A stretch of DNA of 64,000 nt from an uncultured Lachnospiraceae bacterium. Lineage in GTDB: Bacteria > Bacillota > Clostridia > Lachnospirales > Lachnospiraceae. Position numbers and translations under genes: made by a program. Below are positions 16,153-25,162 of this stretch, one piece after another. The stretch spans positions 1 through 64,000 of the forward strand of contig CACXUY010000015.1 in assembly GCA_902770965.1 (NCBI GenBank). The letters are read 5' to 3'. The notes under the pieces were generated by a model that was given only the letters and a program-made list of their open reading frames with translations, made no database searches and was not told the origin of the DNA. How positions within the stretch are numbered: the stretch's first letter is position 1; each line of letters starts with the position of its first letter.

Positions 16153-16581
16153 ATGAAATCAATTAAACGTATCATGGCAGTGTTGTTGTCGGTTGTTACT
16201 ATTTGTAGCATTTTGCCAGTTAATACTTTTGCATCTGTGTGGCGTACTGGAGATTTTAGCCAGTATGCATCAAACTGGACTTCTTCGCATACGGTTACAG
16301 CAAAAAACAAAAATAATTATACTTCCGTCAAAATATATACATATAAGTGTGATCGTGGCGCTGGACATTCTGGAGCGTGCAAGAATTCTAGAAGAGTGAA
16401 TGGAGTATATTATGTAGAATGTAAATCTACTGGTGGATGGTACAATTATACTGGTAACGGGGTAGCTCAGATTGGGTTGCCAGGTGTTAATTCTTTTCAG
16501 ATTCGTCTAAGACTCAGTAGTAACAACCAATTTCAGCATTGGGCACTTGAAGGCAATGATAATGTGAAATCCATTTCATAA
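16153..16581 (+). CDS. Small secreted Cys-containing protein
   Basis: A 142-residue protein. The ATG is placed by AAAGGAGG about 10 nt upstream; an in-frame TTG nine bases earlier is too close to that site. MKSIKRIMAVLLSVVTICSI is a classical Sec signal peptide, with a likely cut after TFA (residue 27). The mature 115 residues are Asn/Ser/Gly-rich and contain CDRGAGHSGAC and a later Cys, so a disulfide is possible. I do not recognise the family. It follows the trigger-factor-like lipoprotein with the same AT-rich composition and is enclosed by a perfect 15-bp inverted repeat. A toxin, bacteriocin-like or adhesin role would be guesswork. Confidence 0.75.
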   Translation: MKSIKRIMAVLLSVVTICSILPVNTFASVWRTGDFSQYASNWTSSHTVTAKNKNNYTSVKIYTYKCDRGAGHSGACKNSRRVNGVYYVECKSTGGWYNYTGNGVAQIGLPGVNSFQIRLRLSSNNQFQHWALEGNDNVKSIS

Positions 16582-16622
16582 GATTCATCTTATTAACAGA
16601 ATCTATTCGTTTGCTTAATATG

Positions 16623-16637
16623 ACAGGTGATAGTTTA
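16623..16637 (-). repeat. Right arm of 15-bp inverted repeat pair
   Basis: ACAGGTGATAGTTTA, the perfect reverse complement of the arm at 16101-16115, lies about 40 bp after the secreted-protein stop codon. Confidence 0.85.
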
Positions 16638-16651
16638 TCCATAAAAGACTG

Positions 16652-16699
16652 ATAACTGAGTATAATGTACTGCTAAATTAGTACACTATACTCAGTTAT
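16652..16699. terminator. Strong palindrome, probable terminator
   Basis: ATAACTGAGTATA pairs perfectly with TATACTCAGTTAT, and an inner TGTACT/AGTACA extends the stem. The following TATTATTG is only weakly T-rich, so a terminator role is probable but not certain. Confidence 0.6.
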
Positions 16700-16771
16700 T
16701 ATTGCTGATAGAACTAATGCTTTGTTTATACTGGAATTGGTAATTTGATAAGAAGTTAATGAAACAGTATA

Positions 16772-17425
16772 AATCCCCAAGCAGAGCTTGGGAGACTAAC
16801 AGATGCTGGAAGCGATAAACGGAGTAAAAAAAGAAACTCCGCTGTATAATAGATGTTGGTCTGGCAAACCGCATCATATACAACGGAGGTGTCCAATGGA
16901 CGACTTAAGTCTAGCACATAGCAGGTGCAATTGCACGTACCACATTGTTTTTATACCGAAGTACCGCAGAAAAGTAATGTTTGGAGCCCTGCGTAAGTAA
17001 GTAGGGGAAATTCTGGGTAGGGTATGCAAAATGGAGGAAGTAACAATTATAAAGGCAGCAACATTGCCGGATCATGTACACATGTATGTATCGATCCCGC
17101 CGAAGCTGAGTGTGTCAAAGGTCGTGGGACGGATCAAAGGAAAGAGCGCACTGATGATATTTGACAGGCATCCAGAGTACAGGGAAAGGTATAATGCGAA
17201 ACGGTGGGTAACGTGAATGAAGAAACAAAAAAAGTATATAGCGGAGCAGTATGAAAGAGACCGCATGGAAGGTGACTCTGGGAAGTAACAAAGAGCCGCT
17301 TTCAAGCGGCCACCAGTAAAAAAGCAATGGTTTGTCAGACCGCCTTTATGCGGAATAGTAACATTGGCCCTGTAGGGCCAACATCAAACCACCAACAGGG
17401 CTGGTGGTTCGTGACTAGAGTGATG
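16772..17425 (+). mobile_element. Degenerate IS200/IS605-type element
   Basis: The segment starts with a hairpin (CCCAAGC-AGA-GCTTGGG) as seen at left ends of IS200-type elements. It contains a broken Y1 transposase and ends with several hairpins (GCCGCTT/AAGCGGC, TTGGCCC/GGGCCAA, AACCACCA/TGGTGGTT). The exact ends are not marked by target duplication, as expected for this family. Confidence 0.7.
16896..17317 (+). pseudogene. tnpA: IS200-type Y1 transposase tnpA, inactivated
   Basis: The frame begins LAHSRCNCTYHIVFIPKYRR, the typical TnpA_IS200 N-terminus, and has PDHVHMYVSIPPKLSVSKVV with the HxH metal site (HUH motif). An in-frame TAA at about 16998 interrupts it after FGALRK. Downstream, the segment that should hold the catalytic Tyr (FWAEGYYVSTVG in intact relatives) is missing or frameshifted, leaving only KKYIAEQYERDR. 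It is therefore dead on two counts. Intact TnpA would cut and join single-stranded DNA at the subterminal hairpins. Confidence 0.82.
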
Positions 17426-17600
17426 CCAAAATTCATCATGTACATATAGTCCAGAATAAAATAAGTTAATGTGATGGTGAAAACATATTCCTAGCAGCAA
17501 ACAGTCAAGCGCGATTTACCAAATCGTACTTGACTATTATTTTGTTATGGTTATATACTCCTTATATACTCTAGGAAATAGTCGTGAGGAGGTGAGTCGT

Positions 17601-19001
17601 ATGTTTATCGGCAGAGAGCGGGAGCTTGCTTCGTTGAACAAGCTGTATGATTCTGGGAAATTTGAGTTCGTTGTGCTATACGGTCGCCGCCGCGTGGGCA
17701 AGACGGCTTTGATAAATCATTTCATAGATGGAAAGGATGCCATCTATTTCATGGGCGTAGAAAGCAATGAGAGACAGAATCTTGACAATTTCAGCAAAAG
17801 CGTGATTGAATATACAAACAGTATTGAGATGGAGACAACATTTTCGTCCTTCCAGTCTGCGCTTGAGACGGTATTCCGCCTGTCTGAAGGTAAGCGTATC
17901 ATCCTGGCCATCGATGAATACCCTTATATCGCAAGGGCATCAAAAAGTCTGGCATCCACCTTGCAGCTGCTCATAGATCGGTTTAAGGACAGCTCTCGCA
18001 TGATGCTGATTCTCTGCGGTTCGTCCATGTCATATATGGAAGATCATGTTCTTGCCTACAAAGCCCCGCTCTATGGCAGAAGAACAGCGCAGATCAAGCT
18101 GCTCCCGTTCGATTTTGGGGATGCTTGCCGTTACCTCAAACATTATTCTCCTGAAGAGAAGGCACTCGCATACGGAATCATGGGCGGCACGCCGCAATAC
18201 CTCATGCAAATAGACGACCGCTTGAGCATTGAGGAGAACATCAAGGGAATCTATCTTGATCCTGTCTCTGCGATATTCGAGGAACCGATAAATCTCTTGA
18301 AGCAGGAGGTCAGGGAGCCGGGACTTTACACCGCAATCATTACGGCTATCGCATCCGGGGCTTCCCGCATGTCTGAAATATCGACCAAGGTGGGAGAGAA
18401 TACGAATGTCTGCGCCACCTATCTCAAGAACCTTGTTGAATTGGATCTTATTCAAAAAGAGACCCCTTACGGAGAGAAGGCATCAAAAAAATCGATATAT
18501 TCAATCAACGACAATATGTTCCGTTTCTGGTATAGATTTGTCCCGGAAAATGCTTCCTTGATTGCTCGCGGAGCGGCTGACCTTGTATACGGACGCATAG
18601 CAGCGCAGCTGCCCAATTATATGGGCAAAGTATTTGAAGAGATATGTAAGCAATACCTGTGGAAACTGCTGTTGAAGGGTGAATCTCCGGTGGACTTTGC
18701 TTCCATAGGTCGTTGGTGGGGCAGTGACCCGGTCAGAAAATGTCAGGTCGAGATCGACATTATGGGCGAACAGGACAATGACACTGCGGTGTTTGCTGAG
18801 TGCAAATGGACAAATGAGAAGGTGGATCTAAATGTGCTGGAGACGCTCATCGAACGCAGTGGGTTGTTCGCATATAAGGATAAGCATTATTTCGTATTTT
18901 CAAAAACGGGTTTTACAAAAGGCTGCATGGATAAAGCAGCGACATTGGGGAATGTTGGCCATGTGGCATACGAAGAAATATTGGACTATATCATGAAGTG
19001 A
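17601..19001 (+). CDS. AAA-type ATPase with DUF234 PD-(D/E)XK-like C-terminus
   Basis: 466 residues; AGGAGGTGA before the ATG fixes the start. Walker A is YGRRRVGKTAL near residue 25 and Walker B is RIILAIDEYPYIA near residue 100. A winged-helix middle (ASRMSEISTKVGENTNVCATYLKNLV) follows. The C-terminal DUF234 part has VEIDIMG and FAECKW, matching the E...D...ExK pattern of restriction-like nucleases. This is the family often labelled archaeal ATPase/DUF234, whose cellular role is unsettled; links to mobile elements or defence have been suggested. It stands alone, downstream of the dead IS200 element and inside the accessory region. It has no membrane segment. Confidence 0.85.
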   Translation: MFIGRERELASLNKLYDSGKFEFVVLYGRRRVGKTALINHFIDGKDAIYFMGVESNERQNLDNFSKSVIEYTNSIEMETTFSSFQSALETVFRLSEGKRIILAIDEYPYIARASKSLASTLQLLIDRFKDSSRMMLILCGSSMSYMEDHVLAYKAPLYGRRTAQIKLLPFDFGDACRYLKHYSPEEKALAYGIMGGTPQYLMQIDDRLSIEENIKGIYLDPVSAIFEEPINLLKQEVREPGLYTAIITAIASGASRMSEISTKVGENTNVCATYLKNLVELDLIQKETPYGEKASKKSIYSINDNMFRFWYRFVPENASLIARGAADLVYGRIAAQLPNYMGKVFEEICKQYLWKLLLKGESPVDFASIGRWWGSDPVRKCQVEIDIMGEQDNDTAVFAECKWTNEKVDLNVLETLIERSGLFAYKDKHYFVFSKTGFTKGCMDKAATLGNVGHVAYEEILDYIMK

Positions 19002-19192
19002 AGCAGCTTTCTCTGCAAAGGGATAACAGGGATAAGCATTCGTAACTCATAAGAGGAGTTGCGTAGGCTGAACCTGTAAGGCAGCTATTGTTGCGGTAAA
19101 CCGTTCAGGAAAAAAGGAGTCGCATAGACTTGGTCTGCAAGCCAGATGATAATGCATTAAAGTTAACATCAATAGAGGAGAAAAGAGCTACG

Positions 19193-19825
19193 ATGAACAC
19201 AATGAAGGATAAGCTGCATACCGGTGAGCTTTATCTGCCGGGCGATGATGAGATAATGAAGGAGCAGGTCGTATATCAGGATCTGCTATGCGAATACAAT
19301 CAGACAAAGCCCTCAGAATCGGAGAAAAGAGCCAGAATGCTGAAGCAGATGCTCGGCGACTGCGGCGAGGGCGTGTATATCGAAGCACCGTTTTATGCCA
19401 ATTTCGGTGGGCATAACTGCCATTTCGGAAATATGATCTATGCGAATTATCACCTGACTTGTGTGGACGACACCCATATCTATGTAGGGGACTATACGAT
19501 GTTCGGCCCGAACGTGACCATTGCGACCGCCGGACATCCCATCCTGCCTGAGCTTCGCGAGAAGCTCTACCAGTTTAACATGCCGGTGCATATAGGAAGA
19601 TGCTGTTGGATAGGCGCGGGAGCCATCATCATGCCCGGGGTCACGATAGGCGACAACACCGTGATCGGGGCCGGCAGTGTGGTGACGAAGGACATCCCGG
19701 CAAATGTCGTGGCGGTCGGCAATCCCTGCCGCATCATGCGCGAGATAGGAGAGAGGGACAGGGAGTATTACTTCAAAGACAGACAGATAGAGCCGGGGCT
19801 TGTTTCGTTTGCCGCAGATATGTGA
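19193..19825 (+). CDS. Sugar O-acetyltransferase (maltose/galactoside acetyltransferase type)
   Basis: 211 residues from the ATG after AGAGGAG. The N-terminal maltose acetyltransferase domain (MKDKLHTGELYLPGDDEIMK) is followed by a left-handed beta-helix of hexapeptide repeats: FGPNVTIATAGHPI contains the catalytic His, and IGRCCWIGAGAIIMPGVTIG plus VIGAGSVVTKDIP complete the coil. The enzyme transfers acetyl from acetyl-CoA to a sugar hydroxyl, probably as a detoxification step; the true substrate is unknown. Length and motifs are normal, so it should be active. Confidence 0.9.
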   Translation: MNTMKDKLHTGELYLPGDDEIMKEQVVYQDLLCEYNQTKPSESEKRARMLKQMLGDCGEGVYIEAPFYANFGGHNCHFGNMIYANYHLTCVDDTHIYVGDYTMFGPNVTIATAGHPILPELREKLYQFNMPVHIGRCCWIGAGAIIMPGVTIGDNTVIGAGSVVTKDIPANVVAVGNPCRIMREIGERDREYYFKDRQIEPGLVSFAADM

Positions 19826-20160
19826 CGGCGATTTAACACGTGAGCCATTTGCGTTAGTTTGTTTCCACGTGCATAAAGAGCATATCGAACATATGTCGGC
19901 GGTTATAATATCTGACACGTACCTCTGCCACGCAAGATATGAACAAGCACCCAACTTGACACATATTGACACATAACAATTGTCTGTATATCAGGTATGA
20001 AAGAAGAAGACAGCTGTTGCAGATAAGCGTGAAGAGATCTGGCGTATTGCGAATGCAGGGAAGGTTCGTTGAAGCGTAAAGCGCGGAACAATCCTGAAAG
20101 CAATTTTGACGTATAAATACAGTTTGGGGCAAATATAATGATAAGTTGGGAGCGAATATA
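19826..20160. other. Intergenic region before nudC
   Basis: 335 bases without a supported gene. It contains two TTGACACATA-like boxes (near 19950) that could be -35 elements. The segment right before nudC is partly duplicated (GGGGCAAATATAATGATA and GGGAGCGAATATAATGATA). Confidence 0.45.
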
Positions 20161-21006
20161 ATGATACAGGATTTGGGCAGCCACAAGTTAGATAATCGTT
20201 ATTATTCTGAGCGTCTTCCGAAAGAGGATGATGCCGTGATATCTTATGTTGGCCGTAAAATACTGATACGAGAGCTTGATGAGGCGAGGAAGCTGGTTCT
20301 TCCTACGGTGGCGGAATATGCTGGAACAGCAGACTATGCCGGAGCGGCAGAACTGATCTATCTCTTCTCAGTCGATGGACGAGGCTTTTTCATGACATTG
20401 GTGCAGATGGATCTGCCGGGCTATTCTTATATGTCTCTGCGTGACATCAGGGCTATCGCGCTTGAACCACAGGAGTATGTCTTTGCCGCGTTCACGGCGG
20501 TACATCTCGGAGAATGGTATCGTAGGAAAAGATACTGCGGAGCCTGCGGAGCGCCGCTTGGCCCAGATAGCAGGGAACGAGCCATGAGGTGCTCGTCCTG
20601 CGGGGAAGTATTTTACCCCAGGATAAATCCGGCTGTTATCGTGGGAGTTATTGACCATGGCCGCCTTCTGATAACCAGATATCTGCGAGGTTATGGTCAC
20701 AATGCCCTGGTGGCGGGTTTCGCGGAAATCGGAGAGACACTAGAGGAGACGGTCGCCCGCGAGGTCATGGAAGAGACCGGACTTCGTGTGAAGAACATAA
20801 GATACTATAAATCACAGCCATGGGGCATCGCGAGTGATCTGCTAACCGGATTTTTCTGCGATGTGGACGGCGATACTCAGGTAAAGCTTGACGGGCAGGA
20901 GCTGAAGTCCGCCATATGGACACTCCGCGAGGAGATCACCTGGCAGCCGCCTGAATACAGCCTCACGGCAGACATGATGAAAGCGTTCCGTGAAGGTTGG
21001 ATATAA
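20161..21006 (+). CDS. nudC: NAD(+)/NADH diphosphatase NudC
   Basis: 281 residues. An N-terminal NudC-like domain is followed by a four-cysteine zinc ribbon (YCGACGAPL...CSSCGEVFYPR) and a Nudix domain with box G-x5-E-x7-REVMEETGL. The SQPW motif that marks NudC-type NADH pyrophosphatases is present (KSQPWGIASD), though the residues after it differ from the usual PFPxS. The enzyme splits NAD(H) into NMN(H) and AMP and, in other bacteria, removes NAD caps from RNA 5' ends. The start is the ATG after GGGAGCGAATATA. Confidence 0.92.
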   Translation: MIQDLGSHKLDNRYYSERLPKEDDAVISYVGRKILIRELDEARKLVLPTVAEYAGTADYAGAAELIYLFSVDGRGFFMTLVQMDLPGYSYMSLRDIRAIALEPQEYVFAAFTAVHLGEWYRRKRYCGACGAPLGPDSRERAMRCSSCGEVFYPRINPAVIVGVIDHGRLLITRYLRGYGHNALVAGFAEIGETLEETVAREVMEETGLRVKNIRYYKSQPWGIASDLLTGFFCDVDGDTQVKLDGQELKSAIWTLREEITWQPPEYSLTADMMKAFREGWI

Positions 21007-21052
21007 GATGATATAGATCGCATGAGATAATCAGTTATGCGGAATCCATGGA

Positions 21053-21355
21053 ATGAGTAATCAGGAAATGAATAATTTGGAAATGACCATAACACCTGTC
21101 AGTTATTTTATAGCCATAAATTGTCTTGCGTTTGCTTTGTATGGGATCGACAAGCAGAAGGCAAGAAAAGGCAGATGGAGAATCAGCGAGAAAACATTGC
21201 TGTGTATAGCTATAGCCGGAGGAAGCTTAGGGGCACTTTTGGGGATGCATATATTCCGCCATAAGACCAGGCATCCGCAATTTCGCTTTGGACTGCCGAT
21301 AATACTGATCATTCAGTTGGCTTTAGCGTTTTTTATTTACATTAAGCTGATGTGA
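21053..21355 (+). CDS. DUF1294 membrane protein
   Basis: A 100-residue integral membrane protein. PVSYFIAINCLAFALYGIDK is the first membrane segment and its YGIDKQKA is the DUF1294 signature; WRISEKTLLCIAIAGGSLGA and GLPIILIIQLALAFFIYIKL are further segments. A conserved RHKTRHPQF loop lies between. The function of the family is unknown. ATGs at 21053 and 21068 are both possible starts. It ends right where the Shango-like operon begins, but a promoter downstream suggests separate transcription. Confidence 0.88.
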   Translation: MSNQEMNNLEMTITPVSYFIAINCLAFALYGIDKQKARKGRWRISEKTLLCIAIAGGSLGALLGMHIFRHKTRHPQFRFGLPIILIIQLALAFFIYIKLM

Positions 21356-21421
21356 TGGATGATTTAGCGAGTCATAGCCAGGAACGTCATGACAGATCAA
21401 AATCAAGCAAGCTTTATCATC

Positions 21422-21449
21422 TTGTCTTTTCTTTCCTTTTGCTTATAAT
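21422..21449 (+). promoter_or_regulatory. Promoter candidate of the Shango-like operon
   Basis: TTGTCT and TATAAT are separated by 16 bp. This lies upstream of the start I prefer for the first gene and downstream of the most distal in-frame start, which supports a shorter first protein. Confidence 0.6.
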
Positions 21450-21510
21450 TAAAGGTAATACATTGTCATCGATGGCAGAACTGATTCGGCGGTCGAAGAG
21501 GAGGCGGCGG

Positions 21511-23574
21511 ATGGAGCTTGCGGAGCTGACGGCTTATGCAAAAGAGAAATATCAGATGGAAGAGATGCATAAGTGGGCGGGTTTCCCGGGATTTTCAGTT
21601 CTCTGTCATCCGCAGACCGGACAGTGGATAGCCCTGCTTATGCGCCAGTGGGATTCGGATTCCGGCATGACGATAGAGCGCTGTGATTTGAAATGCGGCG
21701 TGAGAGCATTATCCGAGTATCGCAAGCCTTATCTGTCATCCCCGATTCGCATGCAAGGTTCAAAGTGGATAGGTATCTCCTTCGGCAGGGAGACAGAGGC
21801 AGAGGTGATCCTTGCCCTATTTGACAGAGCTGTTGCGCTGGGTAACGGAAATATTAACTTAGGCAATAAAATTGTAGCTTTGAAAAATGGGACCATTGGC
21901 TCCGGCGACGGAAAAGTTAATGGCGGTATATCCGGTATCTACAGGGACACTGTGCTTCCGAAGCCGTCAAGAAGATATGCTCAAGAAGCCGCCATACCGG
22001 CCCGTATTCATGAGATGCAGCGTCTTTATGAATACGGCAGGGAATCAATGGAAGCAAGGGCCAGGAATTTCTATCGGCAGGCCGCGTTCATGCAAGATTA
22101 TGAGGATGACTATCCGTGGAGCGGCTCTTTTGAGCATTATTATCCAACTTACCACGATATGACGTCCAGACAGCTTCGTGGGTATTTTTCCTGGAGGACT
22201 CAGGTTCGCCGGGGGGAGTACAGGGAGCTTCCCGCTTCAGCGGCCTGCGTATATATTTTCGAGCTTATCAACGGCATCGGAATTAAGTCGCCTCTTGACG
22301 GTCTTGAAAAGATGAAGGAGTTTGAGAGAGCATATCTGCGGCCGGGTCTCGGCGGACAAGGACTATTTGCGACGAAATTAAAGCGATATATTGCTCAATG
22401 GATGCAGGATTACTGCATAGTGAAGAGGGTTTCGCCCGAAATAGCGATGAATTATATGCCGCAGCTTGATGTGGATAGAAGCACAGCGCTTTCAGTGCTT
22501 AAAAGTCCGGAAAATGCCGGCGATGAAGGAGTGTTTAGTGCGTTGTGCGGCATCTCAAGCTGCAGTCTCTCAAAAAGCTCCGCCTACAAGAAGGACAGGG
22601 AGCGCACGGCGCACCTTGTAGCTGAGTCGTGGCGCAAAGCAGCTTCACAGTATACTGCGCACGGCAGAGACCTCTTCACCCTCTGCTTTGGCAGGAGAGT
22701 GACGAGGCACTGGTATCCTTTTTCAAATGCGGTATACTATTGGGAAGCGGCCACAGATGCCGAAAAAGATTTCTCATATGAAATAAATGGCTGTGTTTAT
22801 CGTTGTAAAGACGGCGGTTTTAAGGTCAGCTCCTATGAGAGCATCAATTTCGATCTCAAGCGGATCAAGAGCTTCTTGCATGAAGCGGATCATCAGATTC
22901 GGGCATATCTTAAGTCCGGAAGGTATCTTATCGGAAAGCCGGAGGGAGAATGGGCAGCCCCCTTTATCAAGGCTGCAATCGAGGATGACAGGAGGGCAGC
23001 AGCGGAAGCCGCAAAGCCGAAAATCACGATTGATCTGTCAGGACTCGAGAGGATCCGACAGGAAGCCAATGCCACCCGCGACAGCCTCTTGACCGATGAA
23101 GAACGCCGTGAGTTGGAAGAGTATTCCGAATACTCAAAACACACGACAGGTAAAGAATCTGATAGAAACAGAGAATCCAAGATAAATATAAAAACCGGAA
23201 TCCACAAAATGTCCGTTTTACAAAGCGGACCAGATGAAGTGTCATGCGTGGATGCAGCAGTCAATCCACGAACAGAATCATCTGCAGGGCGTGAGATTAA
23301 TATAAAAAAAGCAGCCGGTATAGGCCGCGAAGACCAGACAGGGCAAGCAGGTGGGCTGTCATCTGCCTACACGGATATCCTGCGGATTCTTTTTGACGGA
23401 GGCTCGCCTGAAGCATTGATCAGGGAGAAGCATCTGATGCCATCCATTGTGGCGGATGCGATCAATGAAGCACTCTTCGATGAGATAGGAGATATAGTCA
23501 TTACCTGCGAGGATGACCGCCTCTCTTTGGTCGAAGAATACGAAGCGGATCTGGCCGATCTGTTCCAATGGTAG
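21511..23574 (+). CDS. sngA: TerB-domain protein of Shango-type defence system (SngA)
   Basis: 687 residues from the ATG preceded by GAGGAGG (spacing 6); longer in-frame starts at 21355 and 21472 have poorer sites. The N-terminus (KWAGFPGFSVLCHPQTGQW) resembles an MmcQ/YjbR-type domain. The middle (SMEARARNFYRQAAFMQDY, SRQLRGYFSWRTQVRRGEY) is the TerB N-terminal domain. The C-terminus (FDGGSPEALIREKHLMPSIV, INEALFDEIGD) is a TerB C-terminal domain. A Gly/Asn-rich insert (GNGNINLGNKIVALKNGTIG) and a charged linker separate the parts. Together with the downstream ATPase and helicase this matches the three-gene Shango anti-phage system. The protein's mechanism is not known. Confidence 0.82.
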   Translation: MELAELTAYAKEKYQMEEMHKWAGFPGFSVLCHPQTGQWIALLMRQWDSDSGMTIERCDLKCGVRALSEYRKPYLSSPIRMQGSKWIGISFGRETEAEVILALFDRAVALGNGNINLGNKIVALKNGTIGSGDGKVNGGISGIYRDTVLPKPSRRYAQEAAIPARIHEMQRLYEYGRESMEARARNFYRQAAFMQDYEDDYPWSGSFEHYYPTYHDMTSRQLRGYFSWRTQVRRGEYRELPASAACVYIFELINGIGIKSPLDGLEKMKEFERAYLRPGLGGQGLFATKLKRYIAQWMQDYCIVKRVSPEIAMNYMPQLDVDRSTALSVLKSPENAGDEGVFSALCGISSCSLSKSSAYKKDRERTAHLVAESWRKAASQYTAHGRDLFTLCFGRRVTRHWYPFSNAVYYWEAATDAEKDFSYEINGCVYRCKDGGFKVSSYESINFDLKRIKSFLHEADHQIRAYLKSGRYLIGKPEGEWAAPFIKAAIEDDRRAAAEAAKPKITIDLSGLERIRQEANATRDSLLTDEERRELEEYSEYSKHTTGKESDRNRESKINIKTGIHKMSVLQSGPDEVSCVDAAVNPRTESSAGREINIKKAAGIGREDQTGQAGGLSSAYTDILRILFDGGSPEALIREKHLMPSIVADAINEALFDEIGDIVITCEDDRLSLVEEYEADLADLFQW

Positions 23575-23586
23575 ATCCACTTTCAT

Positions 23587-23657
23587 ATAGCATTATGCAT
23601 AGTATAGCATTATACATAGCATTATATATAGCATTATACATAGCATTATATATAGCA
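23587..23657 (+). repeat. 12-bp tandem repeat between sngA and sngB
   Basis: Five copies of TAGCATTATAYA, with a short interruption after the first, fill the gap between the two genes and end about 10 bp before the sngB ribosome binding site. They can fold into weak AT-rich hairpins. Confidence 0.85.
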
Positions 23658-23676
23658 GCTCGAAAGGATAATATAC

Positions 23677-25005
23677 ATGAATGACGGCAAAAAAGTGCCA
23701 AGAAGAATATCTCAGACGGTGATCAACTCCCTGAAGGGAGGCGTGGTTCCGCGCATAGGCCTGCCGTATATCACCGTCGGCCGTAAGGATGAGATAGAAG
23801 CCCTGCTTCGGGACGTCGACATCATTTCCGAAGGAGGAGCTTCTTTTCGTTTCATCGTAGGCAGGTATGGTTCGGGCAAGAGCTTCCTCATTCAGACTAT
23901 CCGAAATTACGTCATGGACAGAGGCTTCATAGTCGCAGACGCGGATCTTTCTCCCGAACGCCGCCTGCAAGGGACGAGGGGGCAGGGACTCGCCACTTAT
24001 CGTGAGCTCATAGGCAACCTCTCAACGAAGACCAAGCCCGAGGGCGGAGCGCTGACGCTGATAATGGATCGATGGATAAATGCCGTTCGGAGCGAAGCCA
24101 TTATCGAGACCGGTCTGGATTCAGACGACCCGGCCCTGACACTTGCGGTTGAGAAGAAGATCTATGCCGTGACGTCATCGGTCAGTGAGCTTACCCATGG
24201 CTTTGAATTTGCCCGTCTTCTTTCCTTATATTACAGCGCATATGTCAGTGGAGATGACGAGACTAAGTCAAATGTTGCGCGTTGGTTTCGCGGTGAGTAC
24301 GCTCTGAAAAAAGAGGCGAAGGAGACGCTGGGGATAAATGTGGTCATAACGGATGACGACTGGTACGAGTACCTCAAGCTCTTCGCGACGTTCTTCAGGC
24401 TGGCCGGCTATACAGGTATGATGATCATGATCGATGAGCTGGTCAATATTTATAAGATTCCGAATACTATAACTCGCCAGTATAATTATGAGAAAATGCT
24501 GACGATGTACAACGACACCCTGCAGGGGAAAGCCAGATATCTGGGCATCATTATGGGGGCGACGCCACAGGCACTTGAGGATAAGCGAAGAGGAGTATAC
24601 AGCTATGAGGCGCTGCGTTCCCGGCTGGCGGAGGGACGCTTCTCAAGACCGGGCGCCAGGGATCTGCTCGCGCCTGTCATCCGACTTGACCCGCTTACCG
24701 CCGAGGAGATGCTGGTGCTCTGCGAGAAGCTTTCGGACATGCATGCGGGGCTTTACGGCTATGAGAAGACGATAACCGATAACGAGCTGGCATCATTTAT
24801 CAAGCTGGAGTACGGACGCATCGGCTCTGACCGTAACATTACGCCAAGGGAAGTGATCAGGGACTTCATTGAACTGCTCGATCTGTGCTGGCGGAATCCC
24901 GGGATGACAGCCGGTCAGCTTCTTGAATCAGATGAGTTTTCATTTACCGAATCGGAGGCTGTATCGGATAAAGCAGAGATAGGTTTTGAAGGTTTCACTA
25001 TCTGA
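23677..25005 (+). CDS. sngB: DUF2791 (BrxD-like) ATPase of Shango-type system (SngB)
   Basis: 442 residues; AAAGGATAA precedes the ATG. The N-terminus (AINSLKGGVVP-like region, YITVGRKDEIEALL) and Walker A (GRYGSGKSFLIQTIR near residue 65) match the DUF2791 P-loop family, which includes BrxD of type 2 BREX. Walker B is GMMIMIDELVNIYK, and a sensor-like GIIMGATPQALEDKRRG follows. It should form an ATP-driven complex with the helicase encoded next. The end after SDEFSFTESEAV is acidic and probably disordered. It is read as the second gene of the Shango operon; BREX itself is excluded because pglX/pglZ-type genes are absent. Confidence 0.85.
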   Translation: MNDGKKVPRRISQTVINSLKGGVVPRIGLPYITVGRKDEIEALLRDVDIISEGGASFRFIVGRYGSGKSFLIQTIRNYVMDRGFIVADADLSPERRLQGTRGQGLATYRELIGNLSTKTKPEGGALTLIMDRWINAVRSEAIIETGLDSDDPALTLAVEKKIYAVTSSVSELTHGFEFARLLSLYYSAYVSGDDETKSNVARWFRGEYALKKEAKETLGINVVITDDDWYEYLKLFATFFRLAGYTGMMIMIDELVNIYKIPNTITRQYNYEKMLTMYNDTLQGKARYLGIIMGATPQALEDKRRGVYSYEALRSRLAEGRFSRPGARDLLAPVIRLDPLTAEEMLVLCEKLSDMHAGLYGYEKTITDNELASFIKLEYGRIGSDRNITPREVIRDFIELLDLCWRNPGMTAGQLLESDEFSFTESEAVSDKAEIGFEGFTI

Positions 25006-25009
25006 TTAT

Positions 25010-25138
25010 GTAATGATTCAGCACCCCAGACTCGGAATGCCGCACATCCCTGGTTGTGGGGGGGGCAGAGGCGCTGCGTGCCTTGTACGCCCAGGCTTGG
25101 AATGCCGCGCATTCCTTGTTGTGGGGCTGAATAGTAAC
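25010..25138. repeat. Family A palindromic repeat inside the Shango operon
   Basis: GTAATGATTCAGC and GCTGAATAGTAAC are the ends. Inside, a CTYGGAATGCCGC / TGTTGTGGGG module is present twice, making this the longest copy in the window. It starts 4 nt after the sngB stop codon and ends 24 nt before sngC. Confidence 0.85.
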
Positions 25139-25162
25139 ATGTTTTGTACGGAGCATCACCGC

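Noticed and set aside
23587-23657. CRISPR-like array
   Set aside because: The 12-bp units are contiguous without spacers, and no cas gene is present. No other region has repeat-spacer periodicity.
24986-25162. N-terminal extension of the helicase gene
   Set aside because: It reads through a family A repeat and overlaps the end of sngB; the ATG at 25163 has a better ribosome binding site and begins at the conserved family start.
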